NCBI RefSeq assembly: GCF_016909575.1
Contig: NZ_JAFBGA010000008.1
Coordinates: 62,001-126,000 of the forward strand
DNA from: Streptomyces sp. HB132
GTDB lineage: Bacteria > Actinomycetota > Actinomycetes > Streptomycetales > Streptomycetaceae
DNA: 64,000 nucleotides
Direction: 5' to 3'
The position numbers were made by a program, and so were the translations under genes. Below, piece after piece: positions 9,175 through 18,693 of this stretch (position 1 is its first letter; each line of letters opens with the position of its first letter). The notes under the pieces are model-generated. The model saw only the letters and a list, made by a program, of their open reading frames with translations, had not been told where the DNA came from and did no database searches.

Positions 9175-10104
9175 GTGATCGTCGTCGCCGGTGAGGCACT
9201 GATCGACCTGGTGCCGCAGGCCCATGGTGACGGGACCGCGCCCCTGCTGCCCGCCCGCGGTGGCGGCCCGTACAACACGGCCATCGCGCTCGGGCGGCTC
9301 GGGGCAGGGGTCTCCTTCTGCTCGCGGATCTCGACGGACGCGTTCGGCGCCTCGCTCGTCGAGCGGCTGCGCGCCGAGCGGGTGGGCACCGCACTCGTCC
9401 AGCGCGGCCCCGAGCCGACCACGCTCGCCCTCGCCTCGATCGACGCGGGCGGCTCGGCCGCCTACAGCTTCTACGTCGAGGGCAGCGCGGACCGGCTCTT
9501 CGCGCTTCCCGGTGAACTGGCCGCCGACACCAGGGCGTTGTCGCTCGGGACGTGTTCCCTCGTCCTCGAACCGGGGGCGAGCGCGTACGAGGAGCTGATG
9601 CGGCGCGAGGCGGGGCGCGGGGTCTTCATCGCCCTCGACCCGAACATCCGGGCCGGCCTCATCCCGGACGCGGACGCCTACCGGGCCCGTTTCCAGAGCT
9701 GGCTGCCGCACGTCTCCCTGCTGAAGCTGAGCGAGGAGGACGCGGACTGGCTGGGGACCGATGTCGAGGGGTGGCTCGCGGCCGGGCCGGCCGCCGTCGT
9801 GATCACCCGTGGCGGCGACGGCCTGACCGTCTTCACCCGGGACGGCGAGGAGTTCTCCGTGCCCGGCGAACGTGTCGACGTCGTGGACACGATCGGCGCG
9901 GGCGACACCGTGAACGCCGCGCTGCTGTACGCGCTGTCCGAGCGGGACCTCCTCTCGGCGCGGGCCCTCGCCTCGGTCCCCGGCCGCACCTGGCGGGAGG
10001 TGCTCGCCTTCGCCGCCCGCGCGGCGGCGATCACCTGCTCACGAGCGGGGGCCGAGCCGCCGTACGCGAGCGAGATGCAGACCGGCGCCGATGCCTCTCG
10101 GTAG
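9175..10104 (+). CDS. PfkB-family fructokinase
   Basis: 309 residues; GTG at 9175 preceded by GAAAGGAA. The N-terminal ribokinase signature GGGPYNTAIALGRLG and the C-terminal DTIGAGDTVNAALL (anion-hole/catalytic Asp in DTxGAGD) are both intact. It should phosphorylate fructose released by the GH32 enzymes to fructose-6-phosphate. It lies 53 bases after the symporter and shares its orientation, so the two are probably one transcript from the divergent promoter at ~7.7 kb. Other sugar kinases share these motifs; fructose is chosen from context. Confidence 0.88.
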   Translation: MIVVAGEALIDLVPQAHGDGTAPLLPARGGGPYNTAIALGRLGAGVSFCSRISTDAFGASLVERLRAERVGTALVQRGPEPTTLALASIDAGGSAAYSFYVEGSADRLFALPGELAADTRALSLGTCSLVLEPGASAYEELMRREAGRGVFIALDPNIRAGLIPDADAYRARFQSWLPHVSLLKLSEEDADWLGTDVEGWLAAGPAAVVITRGGDGLTVFTRDGEEFSVPGERVDVVDTIGAGDTVNAALLYALSERDLLSARALASVPGRTWREVLAFAARAAAITCSRAGAEPPYASEMQTGADASR

Positions 10105-10128
10105 ATCTCCTGAGCGCCGGTCGCCTCC

Positions 10129-10762
10129 TCACCTGCGTCCCGCCACCCCCAACGCGGGCAGCACCGTCTCCGCGACCCGGTAGGCCTCCTCCAGGAGGGG
10201 GTTGCCGAAGAGGATGAAGGTGTCGACGCCCAAGTCCCTGAACCCCAGGAGGCGTTCGGTGACCTGTGCGGTCGAGCCGACGACCGCCGTGCCGGGGCCC
10301 GGGCGAAAGAGGCTCATGCCGGGCCAGAGGTTCGGGTGGGTCTCCAATTCGCGGGCGCGCGCCGGGACCTTCCCGCCGTGCTGGCGGAACTGACGCTGCC
10401 AGCCGATGCCGTCCTCGCCCGCCCTGTCGCAGAGTTGGCGGGCGTACGTGGCCTGGCTCGTCACGTCGAGGAGATGGTCGGCGACGGCCCACGCCGCGTC
10501 CTCGGTGTCGCGGACGATGAGGTGCAGGCGCAGGCCGATGCGCACGGTCCGGCCGTACGCGGCCGCGCGTTCGCGGACCCGGTCGAGCTTCTCCTTGAGG
10601 AGGTGCGGGGGTTCGCCCCAGGTGAGGTAGACGTCGACGTGCTCGGCCGCCATCTCGATACCGGGCGCCGACGAGCCGCCGAACCACAGCGGGACGTGCG
10701 GTGCCTGCACCGGCTTGAGGTCGCGGAAGGTGGCACCCGCGTTCTTCAGGTACCGCGGCCTG
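10129..10762 (-). pseudogene. Flavin-dependent monooxygenase (SsuD-like), 5' end lost
   Basis: The C-terminal ~210 residues of a luciferase-like/alkanesulfonate monooxygenase type protein: LKPVQAPHVPLWFGGSS, AEHVDVYLTWGEPP, RIGLRLHLIVRDTEDAAW, WPGMSLFRPGPGTAVVGS. Family members are roughly 340-380 residues and carry a TIM-barrel N-terminal half, which is missing. Homology stops at ~10760, exactly where the ISKra4 transposase remnant begins on the other strand, so the gene was cut by insertion and/or deletion. Unlikely to be functional. Confidence 0.8.
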
Positions 10763-10989
10763 ATGCTTCTACCCGGCAGGCTGCCCGGACGCCGAGACCT
10801 GGGTCGGCGAACAAGCCCTGACCATCCTGAACGGGAAGTCACCGCAGGTCACCACCCTCATGGCCGAGCGAGCCCAGGCCGAGGAACTCTCCGGGACCGG
10901 CCGCAAGGGCATCGACAAGGCGATCGGCTACCTCACCGCGAAGGAGCCCTACCTGATCTATGCCCTCGCACACGCCGACGGCTGGCCGG
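10763..10989 (+). mobile_element. ISKra4-family transposase remnant
   Basis: One open frame on the plus strand encodes CPDAETWVGEQALTILNGK ... DKAIGYLTAKEPYLIYALAHADGWP. From memory this matches the C-terminal third of ISKra4 transposases; homology stops at GWP, where the family normally continues into a TGVIEGACR-like motif. Both ends abut truncated genes (SsuD-like on the left, lacI on the right), and no inverted repeats are evident. A relic of an element that mediated a deletion. Confidence 0.72.
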
Positions 10990-11788
10990 GTACAGCGATG
11001 CCGAGACGGGCAGCTGCCAGCAACACGCCGGTCGCCACGCGGTCATTGGCGCACACGACGGCCGTCGGCCGCTCAGTGGCGTCCAGGAGGTTCAGCGCGG
11101 CGGCGTACTCGATCTGCCAACCGACCCGCCGCACCCACCCCTGGCGCACGGACAGCCCCGCCGCGCGCAGGCCGTCTGTGAAGCCGCGCGTGCGGTCGTC
11201 GGCGGCGATGTTGCCTTCGGGCCCGCCCACCAGGGCAACGTCCTCGTGACCGGCCGCGAGCAGCACGTCAACGGCGCTACGCCCGCCGCCACGCTCGTCG
11301 GTGATGACAGCGGCGTACGTGTTCTCCGCGAGTGGAAAGCAGTTGGCCAGAACCGTACGGCCGGGGTCGAGTCCCGCAGGAACGTCCGTCATGGTCAATT
11401 CCATCGCCGCGTAGACGAATCAATCCACCCGTCGGGCTCGCAGCTCGGCGATGGCCTCTGCCTCCGCCCCCGGGTCGCTGCGCGATTCCATGAGAAGTAT
11501 CTGGTGCCCCCGCGCGCGTGCTGCTTCCATCGCGCCGAGGTCCATGCGCCCCGCGAACGGGCTCGTCGCGATCGAATCGCTGAGCATGCCGATCACCCCG
11601 GTGCGCCGCCCGCGCAGCGAGCGAGCCACCTCGTCGGGGCGGTATCCCAGGGCATCAGCGGCCCCTTTGATGCGCTCCTGCGTGCGGGCCGAAAGGTTCC
11701 CCTCTGCTCGTCCGCTGAAGACGAACGACACGGCCGCGCGAGAGACGCCGGCGCGTTCGGCGACGTCACGGGCAGTGGGGCGCTTCAA
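10990..11788 (-). pseudogene. LacI-family regulator, nonsense codon and lost 3' end
   Basis: Starts as a normal LacI protein (MKRPTARDVAERAGVSRAAV, hinge YRPDEVARSL). At 11420-11422 a TGA follows RAR-R-V-D, where the paralogue at 5227-6270 reads RVDGIVYAAM; the same frame continues beyond it with FVYAAM, so a Gly codon (GGA) appears to have become TGA. The frame then runs to ~10990 (VLLAAARLGIAVPG) and ends at the ISKra4 remnant, losing the last ~70 residues. Two independent lesions mark it as dead. Confidence 0.88.
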
Positions 11789-12449
11789 TGCAGCGTCTCC
11801 TTCGGGACGGAGGGCTGTCCGCCGGGCGTCCTGCGCCAGCCCGGCTCATCGCCTCGATCCGCGAGCCGAGTCAGGCCCTGTCCGCTGCCGGGTGCCTGGT
11901 GCATCATGGGGCGCGTGGAGCCGGGCGGCCGGGCGTGCCGCCCCTGCTGACGGACCGCTTACGGCGTCGCTCTGGCAGTGGACCCCCAAGGAGAGGTCGG
12001 CGCGACGACGGCCACATGCCAGTCCCGTCCCCTGCCGAGTCGCTGCGGGTCGCGGTTGCCACTGCTCCGTTCCACCCGTCCCACGTGCCGGTCCATTCGG
12101 CGCCAGACTGTCCGGTGCGAGGCCAGCGGCGGCGTCGCGGGGGCCGGGGCATCGTGTCCTCGTCCGCACGCAGTCACGCGGAGCTGCCGACTGGGCGGCG
12201 CGCCCTGCATAGCTCGACGCTCCAGGGGGCGGTTCGCCGGGCCGGCGGGGCCCGCCCGCGAAAGAGGTGAGCTGCCGGGAGCCGAGCCGATGGGCTTTCT
12301 CGCGCGGCGTCGCTGAGAGCCGAACCCGCTGATGCAGCTGGAGATGCCGAACAAGTCTCAGGAATGGCGTTGCAGCGCACGGAGGCTCCACATGGTCACT
12401 CGATGCTGAAGCCTCCGCGCGCCTCGTCACAGGTCGGCCTGGTCGGTGG
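11789..12449. other. Intergenic stretch without recognisable gene
   Basis: About 660 bases between the broken lacI gene and the large GH32 gene. Long open frames exist on both strands but are Arg/Pro/Ala-rich with no family motif, as expected from chance frames in high-GC DNA. I see no transposase motif, hairpin or operator here. Confidence 0.6.
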
Positions 12450-15400
12450 TCACAGTTGCCTGGCGTACGTGTCCTGGTATGCCGCCCTCCCGCCGAACAC
12501 GTTGAGGCCGATATGCCCGTCTGTATACGTCGTGTCCGTCACGTCGATGATCCGCTTGTCGTTGAGGAACACCTGGATGCGGTCGGCCTCGGAGAGGATG
12601 CGGACCGCGTATGTCGTGCCGTGGCGGATGAGGGCCGGGACGCGGGCGAGCGCCGCACCGTCGTCGAAATGGCCGTCGACCTTGGCTACCAGGCGGATCA
12701 CGCGCAGGTCGGGGTCGATGTTGACGCAGTAGGCGTCGGCACCGTCGGAGGAGGCGCGCCAGAGAAGGGAGAGGGCGCCGCCGGTGCCCGGGGTGGGGCC
12801 GCCGAGTCGGGCCAGGGTGGTGAGGTCCAGGTCGGTTGCCGTGCGCGCCGACATGGCGTTGGAGTCCTTGTCGAAGGTTCCGGCGTGGCCCGCGCTGTCC
12901 GTGGACCAGTGGCCGGCGGGGGTGATCGTCAGCTTGCCGAGATCAGAGCGGAACTCACCGCCGGCCGGGGTGGCGGGCAGCGGCTTCACGCGGTCCACCA
13001 GGCGGTAGGCGCCGTCCAGCTTGTGCACCTTGAGCGATTCGATGTGTGCGGTGCCGCCCTTGGCGTAGAAGGCCATGGCGTCTGCGTCCGGCGTGGGGAA
13101 GATCAGGCTGGTCACGGCGGCCTGTCCGTCTGCGCCGAATGCTTCTACCGAGGACGAGTCGACGTACACACGCAGGGTCACGCGGCCGTTGGTCGCCTTC
13201 ATCGAGGCGGTCGTGCGGCCCGCGAAGTACTGGGTGAAGTCACTCAGGCCCGATGCCGACCGGTCCACGAACAGCTGCTGCGCTTCGGCTTCGTATCCGA
13301 CCGTTGTGTGCTGGTCGTCGTCGGCGCGGAGCCGGAAGCCGATCTCCGTGGCGGTGCCGAGGGTGATCTCGGCCTCGATTTCGTAGGCGATGCCTGTGAC
13401 GCCTGCGAGTGGGTTCGCGGAGCCGGGGCCTACGGAGAGGTTCCTGCGGGTCGTGGTGGAACCGCGCAGGGCGGTCAGCTCCGGGGCCGGGCGCTGCACC
13501 AGGCGTACACCGTCGGTGGTGTCCGTGAGGGTCAGTTCGCGGGGGATGCTCAGCTGGCCCTTCCAGGCGCCGGTCGGGGCGCTGAACGGATAGTCCCAGT
13601 TGCTCATCCAGCCGAGCCAGACACGGCGGTCGTCGGGCAGGCCGTAGAAGGACATGGCGGCGTAGTAGTCGCGACCGGAGTCGGTGCGAAGCACAGTGCC
13701 GGCCTTCTGGTCGGGGGTGAAGCCGGTGCCGTTCCAGCCACCGGTGAAGTATTGGGCGGCCGAACCGTCGGTGGCGCGTACGGCGCCCGTGCTCAAGGTG
13801 AGGACCCACTTCACCTTGTCCTGGTCGCCGTCGATCGAGAGCGGGAAGAAGTCCGGGCACTCCCAGACGCCCGCGGTTGCCCAGTCGCCGTAGCCGAAGG
13901 AGCTGGCCTGGGTCCAGGTGAGGAGGTCGGTGGAGGTGAAGAAGCGGATGTGGTCGCCACCGGAGACCACCATCAGCCACTGGTCGTGGGCCTCGTCGCG
14001 GATGACCTTCGGGTCGCGGAAGGTCCAGCCGGCGTCGGGGCCGCCCGGGTTCTGCACGGCCGGACTCGAGCCGCCGTGCAGCTGCCATGATCGGCCCTTG
14101 TCCTTGCTGTACGCGATGCGCACGCTGGCGTTCCCGCCCGGCTTGTCCGGGTGGTAGCTCGTGTAATAGGCGATCAGGCCCGAGCCGCCGTCGAAGAGAC
14201 CGGAGGTGTCGTCGGCGTCCACGACCGCGCAGCCGGTCCAGCAGTGGCCGTAGGCGTTCCAGGACAGGGCGATCGGCAGGGCCTGCCAGTGGACGAGGTC
14301 GGTGCTGACCGCGTGCGCCCAGCGGCCCTGATCCTGGTGGAAGAGGTGGTACTCGCCGTCGTGGTGCAGCAGGCCGCAGGGGTCGCTGGTGGAGCCGGTG
14401 AGCTGGGAGTAGTGGTACGTGGGGCGGTACGGCTCGGTGAAGTGGTCAGCGGTGCTGCGCACTTCGACGTTCTGGAAGTACGACGTCCCGTGCGCGGCCG
14501 CGGTGCCGAAGGCGGCGCCCTTGGTGCGGGACACACGGGTCTTGAGCGCCCGTACCCCGTCCACGTACACCTCGATGGTTCTGCCCGTCGCGCGGGCCTC
14601 GACGCGGTACGTGCCTCCGGCCGTGATGCGCCGGACCGGGCCGGAGGCGGAGGCGAGGCGGGTGCCGGAGGAGCGGTCCAGCAGGACGACGGCGTCGCGG
14701 CCGGCTTCCAGGCGGGCTTCGTAGCCGCCGGAGCCGTTCGCGGACGCGCGCAGGACGAGGCCGGCAGCGGAGGAGCGGTCGCCGGGTGTGATGTCGGCCC
14801 TCGCCACCACGTCGCCGTCGGTGCAGGGGGCCGTGCGCAGGCCGTTCTCGCCTCGGATGCCGTGCAGGTCCGGGGTCCAGGTGCCGGAGCGGGCCGTCCA
14901 GCCCTGGAGGCCGGTGGCGAGATCGGCCCCGGCGATGTTCTCGAAGGACACCTCGCCGGCCGAAGCCGTGACGGCGAGTCGGCCCTTCGTGTGGGTGGAG
15001 TCCTGGGCGGTGATGACGGGGGCGTAGCCGTCGGGCGAGAGGAAATTGGTCTGCCAGTGCACGCGCAGTTCATCGTGTTCGGCTTCGACCCGCAGACGGT
15101 AGACCGTGTCGGCCTTGATGGTGGTCGCGTAGGTGCCGAGGGTGACGTCGCCGTCGATGCGGTAGAGCCGCAGCCTGCCCTGGCCCGGGTCGACTTGGAC
15201 GCCGTAGCCGTGCGTGGCCTTGGCGTCGGTGCGCACCAGCAGTGAGGCGATGGCGGAGGCGTCGTGCAGGAGCAGGTCGGCCTGGAGCGCGGTGTCGTAC
15301 GTCTTGGTCGTGGTGATGGCGCGGGCGGTGGCTCCCTGGGTCGGGGCCGCGCGCCAGCCCAGCGGACCCGCCGTCCAGATGCCGCCGCTCGTGGTCCAGC

Positions 15401-16022
15401 CGGTGAGGTTGGTGGTGACTGAGGAGAGGGAGGGAGGGCCGAAGGTGACCTTGCCGCCCTGGGCGAGCAGGCCCACCGAGCCGGTGTCGTGGCGGTGGTC
15501 CTCGGTGTGGAGGAGCCGCTTGCCGTCGACACGCACCGTCAGCTCAGGTCCGTCGACCGCTACTTCGAGGTCGTAGGGCGTTCCGGCCTGCGCGCCCGGG
15601 AGTGGAGCGGTGGCGAGTGTGTCGCCGCCGGCCAGGTCGTAGAGCCGTATGCGGGCGCGGCCAGGGTCGATGGCGACCGCGTATCCGGTCGAGCCGTCGA
15701 GGGCCACCCGGAACACCAACGCGCCTATGGCGGAGGAGGACTGGGGCGTGACGCGGGCCGCGTACGTGCCCTTGGCCGCGAGTTGCTGCTCGGACAGGGC
15801 GAGGGCGGGCCCGCGGCGGCCGGCGGTCACCTTCTGGCCGCCGTCGAAGGTGCGGGTCCACGTGCCGGCGAGGGGGATGGGGTCGGGAATCGGGGTGGCG
15901 GCGGGGGTCGCTCCGGCGGCGCTCGGGGCGGCGGCCTGTGCTGCGGGGAGGATGCCTCCGAGAGGCAGCAGGGTGGCGGCGGTTCCTCCAGCGAGCAGGA
16001 GGGTACGGCGGGACACGCTCAT
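12450..16022 (-). CDS. Tat-exported multidomain GH32 fructanase
   Basis: 1190 residues from ATG at 16022 (AGGAG 7 bases upstream; the frame opens earlier, at 16118). A Tat-type signal (SVSRRTLLLAGGTAATLLPL, AQA cleavage region) predicts export. Residues ~45-530 hold three related concanavalin-like modules, each with a GYxVxxDPGxxRxRLY-like core. The GH32 domain follows: S-D-P-C-G at 546-550 replacing WMNDPNG (nucleophile D547), FRDP at 668-671, WECPDFF from 720 (E721). After the GH32 sandwich a fourth concanavalin-like module closes the protein. Probable extracellular levan/inulin degradation; the altered first motif leaves room for a fructotransferase activity instead of hydrolysis. Confidence 0.88.
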   Translation of the reverse strand: MSVSRRTLLLAGGTAATLLPLGGILPAAQAAAPSAAGATPAATPIPDPIPLAGTWTRTFDGGQKVTAGRRGPALALSEQQLAAKGTYAARVTPQSSSAIGALVFRVALDGSTGYAVAIDPGRARIRLYDLAGGDTLATAPLPGAQAGTPYDLEVAVDGPELTVRVDGKRLLHTEDHRHDTGSVGLLAQGGKVTFGPPSLSSVTTNLTGWTTSGGIWTAGPLGWRAAPTQGATARAITTTKTYDTALQADLLLHDASAIASLLVRTDAKATHGYGVQVDPGQGRLRLYRIDGDVTLGTYATTIKADTVYRLRVEAEHDELRVHWQTNFLSPDGYAPVITAQDSTHTKGRLAVTASAGEVSFENIAGADLATGLQGWTARSGTWTPDLHGIRGENGLRTAPCTDGDVVARADITPGDRSSAAGLVLRASANGSGGYEARLEAGRDAVVLLDRSSGTRLASASGPVRRITAGGTYRVEARATGRTIEVYVDGVRALKTRVSRTKGAAFGTAAAHGTSYFQNVEVRSTADHFTEPYRPTYHYSQLTGSTSDPCGLLHHDGEYHLFHQDQGRWAHAVSTDLVHWQALPIALSWNAYGHCWTGCAVVDADDTSGLFDGGSGLIAYYTSYHPDKPGGNASVRIAYSKDKGRSWQLHGGSSPAVQNPGGPDAGWTFRDPKVIRDEAHDQWLMVVSGGDHIRFFTSTDLLTWTQASSFGYGDWATAGVWECPDFFPLSIDGDQDKVKWVLTLSTGAVRATDGSAAQYFTGGWNGTGFTPDQKAGTVLRTDSGRDYYAAMSFYGLPDDRRVWLGWMSNWDYPFSAPTGAWKGQLSIPRELTLTDTTDGVRLVQRPAPELTALRGSTTTRRNLSVGPGSANPLAGVTGIAYEIEAEITLGTATEIGFRLRADDDQHTTVGYEAEAQQLFVDRSASGLSDFTQYFAGRTTASMKATNGRVTLRVYVDSSSVEAFGADGQAAVTSLIFPTPDADAMAFYAKGGTAHIESLKVHKLDGAYRLVDRVKPLPATPAGGEFRSDLGKLTITPAGHWSTDSAGHAGTFDKDSNAMSARTATDLDLTTLARLGGPTPGTGGALSLLWRASSDGADAYCVNIDPDLRVIRLVAKVDGHFDDGAALARVPALIRHGTTYAVRILSEADRIQVFLNDKRIIDVTDTTYTDGHIGLNVFGGRAAYQDTYARQL

Positions 16023-16054
16023 GGCGGCTCCTGAGGGGAGAACAGAGGAGAGTG

Positions 16055-16095
16055 GACCACGACCCGCGGGGACGTCTACCCCGCGGGCCGTGGTC
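16055..16095 (-). terminator. Strong hairpin between the two GH32 genes
   Basis: 17-base arms (16055-16071 and 16079-16095) with one A-C mismatch and a 7-base loop. It follows the stop of the 514-residue GH32 gene (16109) and precedes the start of the exported GH32 gene (16022), so it probably ends or attenuates the transporter operon; there is no long U-tract. Confidence 0.62.
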
Positions 16096-16108
16096 GTGTG
16101 TAAGACCG

Positions 16109-17653
16109 TCACGGCCACAGCGGCCGGGGTCCGTCGTCGAAGGCCGGCACCATCTGCCAGGCGTCGAACCGCTCCAGGGTCACGTCACCGTCGGCACCGA
16201 TACCGACGCCGACGGCCTCGTCCGGGCGGGTGGGGTAGATGCGGGCGGTCAGGGCACGCCCGTTGGCGAAGATCTCCAGCGCGGAGTGGTCGACGAGGAC
16301 GCGCAGGTCCACCCGGCCGTCGGAGCCCAACGGCATTTCGCCGTAACGGGGTTCGGCGTCGACCGTCGGGTCGAGGCTGCTGGCCTCGCGGTGCAGTCGG
16401 AGGGTGCCGTTCGCTTCGTCGTGCGATCGGCTCACCTCCACGACCGTGCGTTCCGCGCCGTCCGGTGTCTCGCGGAACACGAGCCGGGCGGTCGCTCCGG
16501 GAGCGAGACACAGGGTCGTCGCGATGTCCAGCTGGTCCCCGCGCACGGCGGGCAGCCGGGTGTACGAGTCGGCCAGCCGACCCGGAGCCACCTCCACGCG
16601 GTCCCGCCGCAGCTCGATCAGCTCCGGCACCGGGGCCTGACGCAGGCCGCCGTCCGTGGCGAGCGTGACAACCCTCGGCAGGGACATCACACCGCACCAG
16701 CCGGCCTGCGCGTTCGCCTCGTCCGTCCGGCCCTCCTGGAGCCAGCCGAACATGATGCGGCGGCCGTGCTCGTCACGGGTGGACTGGGGGGCATAGAAGT
16801 AGCGGCCGCCGTAGTCGAGCCGGTGGAGGTCGGCCGGGGTGAAGGTGTCGCCCTGGTAGCGGCCGGTCCAGTACAGGGGGTGATGGGTGGTGCCCTCGTC
16901 CCAGGCGGAGAAGACCAGCACGTCGGTCCTGCCGGCCTCCTCGTCCTCGCCGAGCCGGAAGAGGTCGACGCACTCCCACATCGTGCCGGTCCAGTCGAGC
17001 TCGCCCTGGTTCTGCGAGGCGTCGCCGGTCAGCAGGGGGCCGACGTAGCGCCAGCCGCGCAGGTCGTCGGATTCGTACAGGAAGGCCGTTCCGCCGACGC
17101 CCCGGATTCCCGAGCCCACCAGCTGACGCCACACCGTGTTCTCGCCGGAGCCCTCCCGCCAGACGCAGTGGTCGCGGAAGGCCGTGATGTCGACGCCCTC
17201 CGGCGGGGCGGCGATGACCGGGTTGGCCGGGTCCTTGGTCCAGTACCTCAGATCCGCCGACCCTCTGGCCACGCAGGGGAGTTCGTGCTCGCCGTGCCTG
17301 CCCGAGTAGACGAGCGTGGGCACTCCCCTGTCGTCCACCAGGACACCGGACCAACAGCCGTCGCGGTCCGGGCCGTCCGAGCCCGGCATCAGGGCGACCG
17401 GCTCGTCGGCCCAGTGCACGAGGTCGGTACTGGTGGCGTGGCCCCAGTGGATGCGGTGGTGGGCGGCGGCGAGCGGGTTGTACTGGTAGAAGAGGTGGTA
17501 GACGCCGTTCCAGTGGGTCAGCCCGTTGGGGTCGTTGAGCCAGCCGCCGGGCGAGGTGAAGTGGAAGCGGGGGCGGTGGGGATCGCGCAGGGCGCGTTCG
17601 GCCAGCCCCTCGGCGGTGTGGCTGCCGGAGGGGAAGGTGAGGTCGTGGGTCAT
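16109..17653 (-). CDS. Cytoplasmic GH32 fructosidase with RDH variant
   Basis: 514 residues from ATG at 17653, which overlaps the stop of the upstream ATPase gene (ATGA). No signal peptide. WLNDPNG at 38-44 gives nucleophile D41 and WEC at 226-228 gives E227. The middle motif is F-R-D-H (159-162) instead of F-R-D-P; Asp161 is kept. The C-terminal sandwich is present (ALEIFANGRALTARIYP). As the last gene of the Dpp-like transporter operon it should hydrolyse the imported fructan product. Length and architecture are normal for bacterial GH32 enzymes. Confidence 0.9.
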   Translation of the reverse strand: MTHDLTFPSGSHTAEGLAERALRDPHRPRFHFTSPGGWLNDPNGLTHWNGVYHLFYQYNPLAAAHHRIHWGHATSTDLVHWADEPVALMPGSDGPDRDGCWSGVLVDDRGVPTLVYSGRHGEHELPCVARGSADLRYWTKDPANPVIAAPPEGVDITAFRDHCVWREGSGENTVWRQLVGSGIRGVGGTAFLYESDDLRGWRYVGPLLTGDASQNQGELDWTGTMWECVDLFRLGEDEEAGRTDVLVFSAWDEGTTHHPLYWTGRYQGDTFTPADLHRLDYGGRYFYAPQSTRDEHGRRIMFGWLQEGRTDEANAQAGWCGVMSLPRVVTLATDGGLRQAPVPELIELRRDRVEVAPGRLADSYTRLPAVRGDQLDIATTLCLAPGATARLVFRETPDGAERTVVEVSRSHDEANGTLRLHREASSLDPTVDAEPRYGEMPLGSDGRVDLRVLVDHSALEIFANGRALTARIYPTRPDEAVGVGIGADGDVTLERFDAWQMVPAFDDGPRPLWP

Positions 17654-18693
17654 GCGGCGGTGGTCTCCGCTCTCTCGGTGTCGTCGGTGGCCTCGCCGTC
17701 CGGCCGGTCGGTGGCCTTGAGGACGCGGCGGGCGATGTCGGAGGCGGGTGCGCGCAGGTGGCAGCGCACCCAGTGGGGCTGGCCGTCGTCTTCGCCGACG
17801 ATGTGGCGGACGGGCTCGGTGCGGCTGCATGTGCCGTCGTCGTCATAGGGGCAGGACGTGGGGCTGAGGATCGCCTCACGGAGCCTGGCGCGCTCGACGG
17901 GGTCGTAGCTGCCGGCCCGTTCGGGGTCGGGTACGGCGGACAGCAGCATGCGGGTGTAGGGGTGGGCGGGGGCGTCCATGACGGCCAGTGCGTCGCCGCC
18001 CTCGACGAGTTCGCCGGCGAACATGACCATCGTGGTGTCGGCGAGATAGCGGGCGGAGCCCAGGTCGTGGGTGATGTAGAGCATGGCGATGTTCCGCTCG
18101 TCCCGTAGGCGCCGCATCAGGTTGAGCACGCCGACGCGTACGGAGACGTCCAGCATCGAGGTCGGTTCGTCGGCCAGGATGAGGCGCGGTTCCACCGCCA
18201 GCGCGCGAGCGATGGAGACGCGCTGGCGCTGGCCGCCGGAGAGTTCGTGCGGGTAGGACTGGAGCATGTCCTCGGTCAGGCCGACCGTCGTCATCAGCTC
18301 GCACAGCGCCGCTGGTGTGGCGGAGCGGCCGTGCAGGACGAGGGCCCGACTGAGGAAGTGCTCGATGCGGTGGACGGGGTTGAGTGAGCCGAAGGGGTCC
18401 TGGAACACCATCTGGACCTTGCGGCGGTACGCCCGTGACGCCCGGCGCCGCTCGGTGCGCAGGACGTCCTCGCCGTCGAGCAGTACCTGTCCGGCGGAGG
18501 GCTGTTCGAGGCGGGCGAGGCAGCGGGCGATGGTGGACTTGCCGCTGCCGGACTCACCGACCAGGGCGGTGATCCGGCCGGCCGGCAGGTCGAAGGAGAC
18601 GTCGTTGACGGCACGGACGCGGCGCCGGGAGAAAACCGTGCCGACCTGGAAGTCCTTGGTCAGACCGCGTACGGACAGCTGGGGTTCGGTCAT
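17650..18693 (-). CDS. Peptide-type ABC transporter ATPase (DppF/OppF-like)
   Basis: 347 residues. Walker A GESGSGKST, signature LSGGQRQRVSIARA, Walker B LILADEPTSMLD, and the OppF-type C-terminal extension with three cysteines (CPYDDDGTC...C). Start overlaps the stop of the preceding ATPase (ATGA) and its own stop overlaps the GH32 start. Family members energise import of peptides, nickel or, in some bacteria, oligosaccharides; context here argues for a fructan-derived sugar. Confidence 0.93.
   Translation of the reverse strand: MTEPQLSVRGLTKDFQVGTVFSRRRVRAVNDVSFDLPAGRITALVGESGSGKSTIARCLARLEQPSAGQVLLDGEDVLRTERRRASRAYRRKVQMVFQDPFGSLNPVHRIEHFLSRALVLHGRSATPAALCELMTTVGLTEDMLQSYPHELSGGQRQRVSIARALAVEPRLILADEPTSMLDVSVRVGVLNLMRRLRDERNIAMLYITHDLGSARYLADTTMVMFAGELVEGGDALAVMDAPAHPYTRMLLSAVPDPERAGSYDPVERARLREAILSPTSCPYDDDGTCSRTEPVRHIVGEDDGQPHWVRCHLRAPASDIARRVLKATDRPDGEATDDTERAETTAA

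Noticed and set aside
11788..12270. 160-residue plus-strand ORF after the lacI pseudogene
   Set aside because: No family motif, biased Arg/Pro/Ser composition and no good ribosome site.
16079..16095. GC-rich inverted repeat considered as a LacI operator
   Set aside because: Arms of 17 bases with a loop and position right after a stop codon fit an RNA hairpin better than a protein site.
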